Part shown: one piece after another, positions 20,467 through 27,778 of the stretch
Layout: each line of letters begins with the position of its first letter
Position numbering within the stretch: position 1 is the first letter of the stretch
NCBI RefSeq assembly: GCF_029906345.1
Contig: NZ_JARYGY010000001.1
Coordinates: 34,751 to 98,750 of the forward strand
Origin: Aquimarina mycalae
GTDB taxonomy: Bacteria; Bacteroidota; Bacteroidia; Flavobacteriales; Flavobacteriaceae
Length of the DNA: 64,000 bases
Direction of reading: 5' to 3'
Program-made: the position numbers and the translations under genes
The notes under the pieces: model-generated
What the model was told of the DNA's origin: nothing
The model's input: only the letters and a program-made list of their open reading frames with translations
The model's database searches: none

Positions 20467-20575
20467 TTGATCATCTTACTGTTGCAATTAATTTAGTTAG
20501 GTTAAAGATTATTGGCTTATTGGAAACCATTGTACTCTTATAAAATCAGTATCTTTAGTCATAAACACGTTATAA

Positions 20576-21160
20576 ATGAATCCAATAAGCTATCTAGAAG
20601 GGATTAAAAAACAATTCGAATATTATAAATTGCTTGGTGATAAAACAATAGATCAAATTCCTAGTGATAAGTTGTTTTGGCAATATAATGAGGATAGTAA
20701 TAGTGTTGCAATAATTGTAAAACATCTTTGGGGAAATATGAAATCTCGTTGGACAGATTTTCTTACTTCTGATGGCGAAAAAGAATGGAGAGCACGTGAT
20801 GCAGAATTCGAAAATGATATCCGCACAAAAGATGAATTATTAATCAAGTGGAACGAAGGATGGTTTTGTCTTTTTGAGGCTCTTAACAGTGTAAATGAAA
20901 CTAATTTTGAACAACCTATTTACATAAGAAATATTGAGCATAGTATTACTGAGGCAATCAATCGTCAATTAGCGCATTACTCCTATCATGTTGGTCAAAT
21001 TGTCTTTCTGGGAAAAATGATATGCAATACAAATTGGCAATCATTATCAATTCCTAAAGGGGAATCAGCATCTTACAATAAAAAACGTTTTGCACAACCA
21101 AAACATAAAGCTCATTATACCGATAAATTGATGAAGGATGAAGATGCTAAAGGTATTTAG
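20576..21160 (+). CDS. DUF1572 / DinB-like protein
   Basis: A 194-residue cytoplasmic protein of the DinB four-helix bundle superfamily, DUF1572 type. Metal-ligand-type histidines sit in AIIVKHLWGNMKSRW (about residue 50) and in NRQLAHYSYHVGQIVFLGKM (about residues 134-143). The enzymatic role of this subgroup is unknown; relatives use metal for thiol-dependent transfer reactions. It stands alone between gldFG and dnaN. Confidence 0.85.
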   Translation: MNPISYLEGIKKQFEYYKLLGDKTIDQIPSDKLFWQYNEDSNSVAIIVKHLWGNMKSRWTDFLTSDGEKEWRARDAEFENDIRTKDELLIKWNEGWFCLFEALNSVNETNFEQPIYIRNIEHSITEAINRQLAHYSYHVGQIVFLGKMICNTNWQSLSIPKGESASYNKKRFAQPKHKAHYTDKLMKDEDAKGI

Positions 21161-21263
21161 TCTTTATAAATTATAAATATAAATATTTACCATAGTCGAT
21201 AACTCCTCTCTGTTTGTTAATAACTAAAGTTTTTGGCATAACAAAATCCTTGTGGATTACAAT

Positions 21264-21271
21264 TATATTTG
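21264..21271 (+). promoter_or_regulatory. Promoter -7 box upstream of dnaN
   Basis: TATATTTG matches TAnnTTTG in full, 120 bases ahead of the dnaN start, implying an untranslated leader of about 110 bases. A correctly spaced TTG is not clear. Confidence 0.4.
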
Positions 21272-21391
21272 CGTTTAACTCGTAGACAATTAATCACACA
21301 TGAAATGCGTATAATTAAGTATCTCGATCTTAATTGAAATAATTATTATGCGAATTCCATCTGACAAGAGAAAAACAACACATATAAACAG

Positions 21392-22510
21392 ATGAAATTT
21401 ATAGTATCAAGTTCATATTTACTAAAACAACTTCAGGTATTAGGTGGTGTTATCAATAATAGTAACACTTTGCCGATTTTAGACAATTTTTTATTTGAAT
21501 TAGATAACAATTCATTAACCGTTTCGGCTTCTGATCTAGAGACTACTATGTCTGCTAAGTTAGAAGTAGAATCTTCTGATGAAGGTATGATTGCTGTACC
21601 AGCCAAATTATTACTAGAAACGTTAAAAACATTTCCAGAGCAACCTCTTACTTTTGTTGCTGGAGATAATAATACAATAGAGATCAGTTCTAACCATGGT
21701 AAATATGCACTAGCTTATGCAGATGGTGAAGAATTTCCTAAAGCGGTAGAATTAGAAGACCCTAGTTCAACTACTTTATTAGGTGATATATTAGCTACCG
21801 CAATTAGTAAAACAATTTTTGCTACAGGTAATGATGATCTAAGACCAGTAATGAGTGGTGTGTTTTTTCAGTTTTCTACGGAAAGTTTAACTTTTGTAGC
21901 TACCGATGCTCATAAATTAGTAAAATATTCTCGAGAAGATGTAAAAGCTTCTCAATCCGCAGAATTTATTATGCCAAAAAAACCGTTAAACCTTCTAAAA
22001 GGTATTTTGGCAGGAAGTGATACAGAAGTATTAATTGAATACAACGAGTCTAATGCTAAGTTTACTTTTGACGAGACACAACTAATATGTAGATTAATTG
22101 ACGGAAAATATCCAAACTATGAAGCGGTAATTCCAAAAGAAAATCCTAACAAATTAACGATTGCTCGTACACAATTTTTAAACTCTGTACGAAGAGTTTC
22201 TATTTTTTCTAATAAAACTACACATCAAATCAGGTTAAAAATTGCTGGAGCAGAACTAAATATATCGGCAGAAGATATTGACTATTCTAATAAAGCTGAA
22301 GAGCGTCTTACTTGTGATTATCAAGGAGATGATATGCAAATAGGCTTTAACTCTCGTTTCTTAAGCGAAATGCTAAATAACCTAAATGCAGATGATGTAC
22401 AATTAGAAATGTCATTGCCTAATCGTGCTGGAATACTTACGCCTACTGATGGATTAGATGAAGGAGAAAGTGTAACTATGTTGGTTATGCCAGTAATGCT
22501 TAATAATTAG
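21392..22510 (+). CDS. dnaN: DNA polymerase III beta subunit (sliding clamp)
   Basis: The dimeric ring that holds the replicative polymerase on DNA. The 372-residue protein has three clamp folds: N-terminal MKFIVSSSYLLKQLQVLGGVI and LPILDNFLFEL, the central FVATDAHKLVKYSRE, and the C-terminal LTPTDGLDEGESVTMLVMPV followed by MLNN. It is not next to dnaA, as expected in Bacteroidota. A strong terminator follows. Confidence 0.97.
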   Translation: MKFIVSSSYLLKQLQVLGGVINNSNTLPILDNFLFELDNNSLTVSASDLETTMSAKLEVESSDEGMIAVPAKLLLETLKTFPEQPLTFVAGDNNTIEISSNHGKYALAYADGEEFPKAVELEDPSSTTLLGDILATAISKTIFATGNDDLRPVMSGVFFQFSTESLTFVATDAHKLVKYSREDVKASQSAEFIMPKKPLNLLKGILAGSDTEVLIEYNESNAKFTFDETQLICRLIDGKYPNYEAVIPKENPNKLTIARTQFLNSVRRVSIFSNKTTHQIRLKIAGAELNISAEDIDYSNKAEERLTCDYQGDDMQIGFNSRFLSEMLNNLNADDVQLEMSLPNRAGILTPTDGLDEGESVTMLVMPVMLNN

Positions 22511-22542
22511 AATCCAGATATTAGATCAAATTATATAATGAA

Positions 22543-22578
22543 AATCCAACCATTAAATTATGGTTGGATTTTTTCTTT
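22543..22578 (+). terminator. Terminator of dnaN
   Basis: AATCCAACCAT pairs with ATGGTTGGATT (11 bp, 6-base loop), followed by TTTTTCTTTT. Confidence 0.85.
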
Positions 22579-22645
22579 TATGCCCAAATAGTTTTATAAA
22601 ATCATATTATTTTTACTGTATATCTTAGTAAGAAAAAGTAGTCTC

Positions 22646-23215
22646 ATGATCAATCAAGAAATTTTTAGCGAACTAGCATTGAGTAGAGCAGACCAAAAAT
22701 TAATTGATAGTAGGTTTAAAAAAATAACTGTTTCCAAAGGGGAAATTCTATTACACCCTGAAGAAATCGTTCATTATCAATATTTTGTTAAACAAGGATG
22801 CCTACGATCATTTATTACAGATCATACCGCAAAAGAACATACCGTACAATTTGCAATTGAGGATTGGTGGATCAGTGACTATACTGCTTTTTTTAAAAAA
22901 GGAAAAGCAATTCTAAAGATAGAGTGCATTCAAGATGCTATTCTTTATAGGCTTTCTAGAGAAGATATGAATGAAATCTTTGATAGAATCCCTAGTGTCG
23001 AACGTTTCTTTAGATTGAAAACAGAATCCTATATTGGCTCTTTTCAAAAGAGAATCATTGGAGATTTATCAAAAACAGCTAAAGAGCGATATATCGATTT
23101 TGTGAATACTTACGCAAATATCGAACGATTGGTTAAAAACTATCACATAGCTTCGTATCTCGGTATAACTTCAGAAAGTTTAAGTAGGGTACGAAAAGAA
23201 ATTACTCATAATTAA
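22646..23215 (+). CDS. Crp/Fnr family transcriptional regulator
   Basis: A 189-residue regulator with an N-terminal cyclic-nucleotide-binding-like beta barrel (KGEILLHPEEIVHYQYFVKQGCLR at the start, though with the phosphate-binding cassette degenerate) and a C-terminal helix-turn-helix (NYHIASYLGITSESLSRVRKE). Such short Bacteroidota members often act on nearby genes; the PfpI-like gene 124 bp downstream is the obvious candidate. Ligand unknown. Confidence 0.9.
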   Translation: MINQEIFSELALSRADQKLIDSRFKKITVSKGEILLHPEEIVHYQYFVKQGCLRSFITDHTAKEHTVQFAIEDWWISDYTAFFKKGKAILKIECIQDAILYRLSREDMNEIFDRIPSVERFFRLKTESYIGSFQKRIIGDLSKTAKERYIDFVNTYANIERLVKNYHIASYLGITSESLSRVRKEITHN

Positions 23216-23339
23216 TTCGTTTTCTTATCATACATCATTTTTTTACTTCTTAAGTTCCTTTAATTTTGATATCACAATTTTGAAACTAAGGATCGTTGAT
23301 CTTAAATAAACAATCGTTAAAAATAAAAGAATAGATACC

Positions 23340-24020
23340 ATGAAAAAAGTATTATTTGTCTTAACCAGTCATGATAGTTTAGGTAATACTGGCGAAAAAA
23401 CGGGATTTTGGATTGAGGAATTTGCATCACCCTATTATTTTTTAAAAGATAAAGATGTAGCCATCACTATAGCTTCTCCAAAGGGAGGACAACCTCCAAT
23501 AGATCCTAAAAGCGAATTGCCAGATTTTCAGACAGCCGCTACCAAAAGATTCAATGAAGATCAGGAAACACAATCCATTCTTGCTAATAGTATAAAATTA
23601 GAAGATGTTAGTGCAAATGAATATGATGCTATATTCTATCCTGGAGGCCACGGACCATTATGGGATCTGGCAGAAGACCAAAACTCGATAGCATTAATTG
23701 AAGCATTTTATGCTCAACAAAAGCCTGTAAGTGCTGTTTGCCATGCTCCAGCTGTTTTTAAACATGTAAAAGGAACTGATGGAGAGTCTATGGTAAAAGG
23801 AAAAAAAATCACAGGGTTTTCTAATACAGAGGAAGCAGCAGTTCAGTTAACTGATGTTGTACCTTTTCTTGTAGAAGATATGTTAACCACTAATGGAGGT
23901 ATTTATTCTAAAGAAACAGATTGGAATCCCTATGCTGTACAAGATGGAATATTGATTACAGGACAAAATCCTGCATCTTCAGAACTGGTTGCAAAAAAAT
24001 TATTAAATCATCTTACATAA
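23340..24020 (+). CDS. DJ-1/PfpI family protein, Hsp31-like
   Basis: A 226-residue cytoplasmic protein of the class I glutamine amidotransferase-like superfamily. The nucleophile elbow is AVCHAPAVF at about residues 134-142, with YPGGHGPLWDLAED ahead of it and an acidic residue early (GFWIEEF) that fits the Hsp31/DJ-1 triad. Characterised relatives are glyoxalase III, deglycase-like or holdase proteins that protect against reactive carbonyls. It probably responds to the Crp/Fnr protein next to it. A terminator follows. Confidence 0.88.
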   Translation: MKKVLFVLTSHDSLGNTGEKTGFWIEEFASPYYFLKDKDVAITIASPKGGQPPIDPKSELPDFQTAATKRFNEDQETQSILANSIKLEDVSANEYDAIFYPGGHGPLWDLAEDQNSIALIEAFYAQQKPVSAVCHAPAVFKHVKGTDGESMVKGKKITGFSNTEEAAVQLTDVVPFLVEDMLTTNGGIYSKETDWNPYAVQDGILITGQNPASSELVAKKLLNHLT

Positions 24021-24055
24021 CACAAACTCACAAGATACTTTAGTAATTATTTGAT

Positions 24056-24084
24056 AAGCGTAAATCCAAGGGTTTGCGCTTTTT
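24056..24084 (+). terminator. Terminator of the PfpI-like gene
   Basis: AAGCGTAAATCC pairs with GGGTTTGCGCTT (two G-U), followed by TTT. Confidence 0.7.
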
Positions 24085-24233
24085 AATATCCTATATCTAG
24101 AAATTAATCTAATTATTTAATATAGTATATTGATCTGATCATAAAATGATCCTTCATAATCAACACTAAAATATTTTTAAAGCATCGATTACAGAAGGAT
24201 CATCTTCCACTTATCAAACCTAATTTAATTTAT

Positions 24234-24902
24234 TCAATCTCTATAATTCATAAGACATTGTATTCGATTTTCCCTATAAAACTTGGTACTCTGCCACGTT
24301 GGGATTTGTATTTTTGATGAGTCTATAACTGGTAACTTTTCTTTTGCTTTAGAAACTGAATTTATCTTTTTTATTGCTTCAGAATATCCCTTACTTACAA
24401 ATTTGGAAGTCCCTTTATACACATCTATCATATTGCGTTGTAATTCATCTTTTCTTCTACGTATAATAGATATATCCACATCATTGCGATTAAGATCTTT
24501 TAATAAAGATTGAAATTCTTCTTTAATTAAAAATGTTCTTAAAGCGGATTGCCTATGTTTCGTTGATATATTAGTCAGATTATATTTTTTGAGATAAAGG
24601 ATCACTAAAAACAAGATCGACGAAGTTACAAACATCCCGAATCCTAAATTGAAATTCTCGGTATATCCAATAATCAATATTCCAGATATAATAAGTAAAG
24701 CTGTTAAGACTTGGACTCCTTTAAAAGTTAATACTTTCTGATTTAAAATACGTATACACTTTTTCTGGGAATTATATAATGTTGTCGTCTTCTCGAACAG
24801 TTTCTTTATTTGTAATTCTACTCTTACAGATTCAGGGAATCTATAACCAAATATTTCTCTCCATTTTTGTCTAGCTTTCCATTTTCTACCTAAAAACTCC
24901 AT
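24234..24902 (-). CDS. SLATT-family 2TM effector of a CBASS-like system
   Basis: A 222-residue membrane protein with a basic N-terminus (FLGRKWKARQKWREIFGYRF), two adjacent membrane helices at about residues 60-80 and 84-105, and a long charged helical C-terminal half. This is the arrangement of SMODS- and SLOG-associating 2TM effector (SLATT) domains, probably SLATT family 4 or 5. In such systems the effector is thought to damage the inner membrane when a cyclic oligonucleotide is made during phage infection. It starts 19 bp after the CD-NTase gene on the same strand. Assignment rests on topology and on the partner gene, not on a catalytic motif. Confidence 0.8.
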   Translation of the reverse strand: MEFLGRKWKARQKWREIFGYRFPESVRVELQIKKLFEKTTTLYNSQKKCIRILNQKVLTFKGVQVLTALLIISGILIIGYTENFNLGFGMFVTSSILFLVILYLKKYNLTNISTKHRQSALRTFLIKEEFQSLLKDLNRNDVDISIIRRRKDELQRNMIDVYKGTSKFVSKGYSEAIKKINSVSKAKEKLPVIDSSKIQIPTWQSTKFYRENRIQCLMNYRD

Positions 24903-24921
24903 TCTTATAGCATTTTCAGCT

Positions 24922-25704
24922 TTAAAATGAGCCAGTAGCTTTATATCTAAAATTATCAGGGTTATGAATTTTTTGTTCGCATCCAGCGAAATTCCAACTT
25001 ACTTTTGATGATTCCTGGTTCATCAAAAATTTAAAAAAATCCATACACATAGTATCAAAATGAGAATAAGACTGATATCTGTTTTCTGTAGATGTTAAAA
25101 ACTCATACGCAAGCATATCAATTAACACATCCTTAATCTTAACCTTGCAATTTTGCTTCCAAGCCTTAGCCATTCTGCATAATTTTTTTAAGTTATGATT
25201 GGTAATTTTATCTCCTATTTTCATTAGTTCTAAAAAAGGTTTTGGTTTCGTAATGTTCCATCTACCCTTATTAGTAAGATCCGCATATACATAATTTCCT
25301 CCATCTCTAATAAAAGCAGGTAATACATTAAAAGACATACCATCAGAAAATCTGACTTTTATCACTTTGCCTTCCTTATCTATATTTGCTTTAGGATATA
25401 TTGTTGCTATTGATCTACGAACATCCTCTAAAAATCTAGCCTGACATTTCCCTCCGCATTCTTCATATTCGTTCTGCAAATGAGATGGCATCTCAAAAAT
25501 CATATCGATTTCATTGATACCATCATTTGCAGTCTCTCTCCCATAGCAACCGACATAAATACTACCATAATTAGTATTTATATTCCAAAAATCATTATTT
25601 AATTTTTTGTTTATTGAATCATAACGTAGCGAAATAATGGACTTCTTCTTAGAAGAAACCTTAAGCTCATCACAAAACATATTAAAGTGTGCAGATATAC
25701 TCAT
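24922..25704 (-). CDS. CD-NTase (SMODS nucleotidyltransferase) of a CBASS-like system
   Basis: A 260-residue cytoplasmic enzyme with the polymerase-beta-like core of the SMODS/CD-NTase family, which makes cyclic di- or trinucleotides as alarm signals. GCYGRETA at residues 52-59 occupies the GS[YG]GR motif, and EIDMIFEMP (E65, D67) is the metal-binding pair. The segment FNVLPAF (125-131) takes the place of the strand that usually bears the third acidic residue, here Asn126. The C-terminal helical domain is complete. It leads the two-gene operon with the SLATT effector; no Cap2/Cap3 accessory genes are present, so type I CBASS. Confidence 0.88.
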   Translation of the reverse strand: MSISAHFNMFCDELKVSSKKKSIISLRYDSINKKLNNDFWNINTNYGSIYVGCYGRETANDGINEIDMIFEMPSHLQNEYEECGGKCQARFLEDVRRSIATIYPKANIDKEGKVIKVRFSDGMSFNVLPAFIRDGGNYVYADLTNKGRWNITKPKPFLELMKIGDKITNHNLKKLCRMAKAWKQNCKVKIKDVLIDMLAYEFLTSTENRYQSYSHFDTMCMDFFKFLMNQESSKVSWNFAGCEQKIHNPDNFRYKATGSF

Positions 25705-25708
25705 TTAT

Positions 25709-25736
25709 CCTAATATTTTAATAGTATTCTATTAGG
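25709..25736 (-). promoter_or_regulatory. Inverted repeat directly upstream of the CD-NTase start
   Basis: On the minus strand CCTAATA and TATTAGG form a 7-bp inverted repeat with a nested AATAG/CTATT, ending 4 bases before the ATG. It could be an operator or an mRNA hairpin that hides the start codon. Confidence 0.45.
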
Positions 25737-25772
25737 TATAATTCCTAACGATAACCATATTATTAATTTATT

Positions 25773-25885
25773 CCCCACCTCAGGACTGTGTAGTAACACA
25801 GTATAAGTACGATTATTAAGACTGCACAACAAACATAGTGTGCATACAAAAATGTGTTTTGTTGTATACCGATATTAAAGTGGGG
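25773..25885. ncRNA. Candidate structured RNA upstream of the CBASS operon
   Basis: CCCCAC (25773-25778) can pair with GTGGGG (25880-25885), enclosing three consecutive hairpins: ACTGTGT/ACACAGT (25785-25802, 4-base loop), TGCACA/TGTGCA (25823-25844) and ATACAA/TTGTAT (25844-25867). The pairing is possible on either strand. A TATGTTTG box lies on the minus strand at 25830-25837, so the repeats might instead be regulatory DNA around a promoter. No known RNA family is recognised. Confidence 0.4.
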
Positions 25886-25940
25886 TAATATGGGTGATAC
25901 ATAATTCTAAATAAATAATCGTTGAGCGGTAAGTCTCCGT

Positions 25941-25966
25941 ATTAATTCAAAAAAAAACGAATTAAT
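25941..25966. repeat. 8-bp inverted repeat
   Basis: ATTAATTC and GAATTAAT, perfect, around a 10-base A-rich spacer. Possible protein-binding site. Confidence 0.5.
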
Positions 25967-26240
25967 GGGTTTTAAAAGTGTATTTTATTTTACGAAAGTA
26001 AACTTCCAATGAGATAAAAAATCAACTAAAAAAAAGTATTTTTGTTTCATAACAATTTTATTTTAAGGATTACTAAAAATCTAACAATAAGCGCTTTATA
26101 ATTTTTCTTAGTTCTAATGTACAAACAAAAAGAGAAATTAAAATACGGTTAAACCATAATTTAATTAAGGTTAAATACCCTTTAAAAATAAAAAACACTG
26201 AAAACACTATATGTTCCAAAGAGAATTAACCTACAAAAGA

Positions 26241-26266
26241 ATGTTAAAAAAATATTTTTTTAACAT
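26241..26266. repeat. Perfect 26-bp AT palindrome
   Basis: ATGTTAAAAAAAT followed directly by its reverse complement. The centre is a run of seven A, TA, seven T. It could form a cruciform or act as a weak two-way terminator. Confidence 0.6.
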
Positions 26267-26487
26267 TTAAGCAGTAAAAAACGTGTATTTCATCGTATTG
26301 TACTAGTAATTAAACATTAAAATTATGGGGTAAATTCCCCGAAATCTTAATATTCTTACTGCGTAATTATTCAAAAACTACTTAGTAACCGTAGCTTTCA
26401 ATCAAAAAGTCGGAATTTTCCCTGTTTTTCATTACAAAATAACAGATAAAAGATGTGATTATACAGATTAAATACCAATTTATATTT

Positions 26488-27561
26488 TCACTTAATTATA
26501 ACTCTTTTTGATACCACCTCATTTCCATAAGGAATTGAAAACACATATACACCTATTGGTAACTCACTTAAATTGATTCTTTTGCCCTCTGTTTTGCCTT
26601 TTTTAATAAGATTACCTGAAATATCTCTTAAAGAGTATTCAACATCTTGATGCTGTTCATAATCTAAATAAATAAATCCATCTGTAGGATTAGGATACAT
26701 GGTAATTGTTGATTTTTTCTTATCGAAATTTTGATCTTCTAAATTCCCCAGAGCTCTAAAAGTTGTATTAGCAGATCTACGTGATACAATATTAACCGTA
26801 TAATCTTCGACTTCTCCATATGCAAAATCGCTATTACAGGCTATCGGTATACCATCATACCTCATCGCTACCCTCATTCTGGTGTTACCACCTGTAGCTG
26901 TTGAAGGAACAACAAAATTTGTAGTAATGCCATTATCGCCTATCGGTACAGCCACAGATACTACTTGTTCTGAGTTTTCGAAAACTTTGTTTTGATTATA
27001 ATCAATCCATACTGCAAAGCTTTCTTCGTATGAATCTCCGATAAACCCAGGTCGTAGTTCAATTGTATTTATACCAATTGATAGATTCGCTATCAAATCT
27101 GTAAAATCATAATAACCTTCATTACTAGAATTGTTACTAATTTCATTGAGACCCACATAATCAATGTATTCATAATCTGTACTAAATGAAGATGCTAAAC
27201 AATAAGCACTAGCTGTCTCAGTAGTTAATACATAAAGAGCATCACTAAAATCAGAATAGTTTCCTAGTTGATCTAATACAACTATTCTAAACTGGTATAA
27301 TGTTTTGGGGGATAACCCTTTTATGACTGCACTAGTATCTGATCCATCAAACCAACCATATACCTGATCATTTCGATACATTATAAAAGCATCTATATCT
27401 GTACTATCGGAAACAGCACTCCAAGAAAGTTCGGCAGTGTCTCCTGTAACATTGGATGCTGTAAAACTATTCAATATAGGGCCAATGAGACTATATGATC
27501 TCTCTTTTGTAAATCCAACGGTACTAACACTTATCATTAAAATACATATAATTCTATTCAT
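26488..27561 (-). CDS. Secreted fibronectin III / GEVED protein with T9SS type A C-terminal domain
   Basis: A 357-residue secreted protein. After a signal peptide (residues 1-18) come a fibronectin type III domain at about 28-110 (TAELSWSAVSDSTDIDAF, LYQFRIVVLDQLGNYSD), a GEVED domain at about 115-260 (ending GEVEDYTVNI), and the type A sorting signal at about 285-357 (MYPNPTDGFIYL and final KRVIIK). The T9SS removes this signal and usually leaves the protein on the surface or free. No catalytic domain is present; binding or adhesion is likely. Confidence 0.9.
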   Translation of the reverse strand: MNRIICILMISVSTVGFTKERSYSLIGPILNSFTASNVTGDTAELSWSAVSDSTDIDAFIMYRNDQVYGWFDGSDTSAVIKGLSPKTLYQFRIVVLDQLGNYSDFSDALYVLTTETASAYCLASSFSTDYEYIDYVGLNEISNNSSNEGYYDFTDLIANLSIGINTIELRPGFIGDSYEESFAVWIDYNQNKVFENSEQVVSVAVPIGDNGITTNFVVPSTATGGNTRMRVAMRYDGIPIACNSDFAYGEVEDYTVNIVSRRSANTTFRALGNLEDQNFDKKKSTITMYPNPTDGFIYLDYEQHQDVEYSLRDISGNLIKKGKTEGKRINLSELPIGVYVFSIPYGNEVVSKRVIIK

Positions 27562-27727
27562 AACTTCTGTTTATGTTATACTGAATGAAAATATTAAAAA
27601 CATAGACGTTAAAAATTCGAAAATGTCTAATTAGAAGCTTAGACTTTATATTGTGTAGAAATACTCATAAATCAAGTATCAACTTAGCGATAAGATTCAC
27701 TTAGATTATATGGAATATACCTTAACT

Positions 27728-27755
27728 AAAAAACCCCACTTTTTCAAATGGGGTA
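27728..27755 (-). terminator. Terminator of the endonuclease I gene
   Basis: On the minus strand a 6-bp stem ACCCCA/TGGGGT is followed by a run of six T. Confidence 0.7.
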
Positions 27756-27778
27756 AGGTTTAAATAAAATATTTACGG

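Larger units (their letters stand above)
25705..26487. other. 783-bp gene-free region, AT-rich with many inverted repeats
   Basis: No reading frame of note on either strand. It holds an inverted repeat just before the CD-NTase start, a cluster of three hairpins enclosed by a GC-rich pairing, two further perfect inverted repeats, and a GGGG/CCCC hairpin at 26327-26340. Composition is even more AT-rich than the flanking genes, in keeping with accessory DNA. Confidence 0.7.

Noticed and set aside
24234..26487. Retron (reverse transcriptase with structured RNA) reading of the SLATT locus
   Set aside because: No reverse transcriptase frame is present; the partner gene has nucleotidyltransferase motifs.
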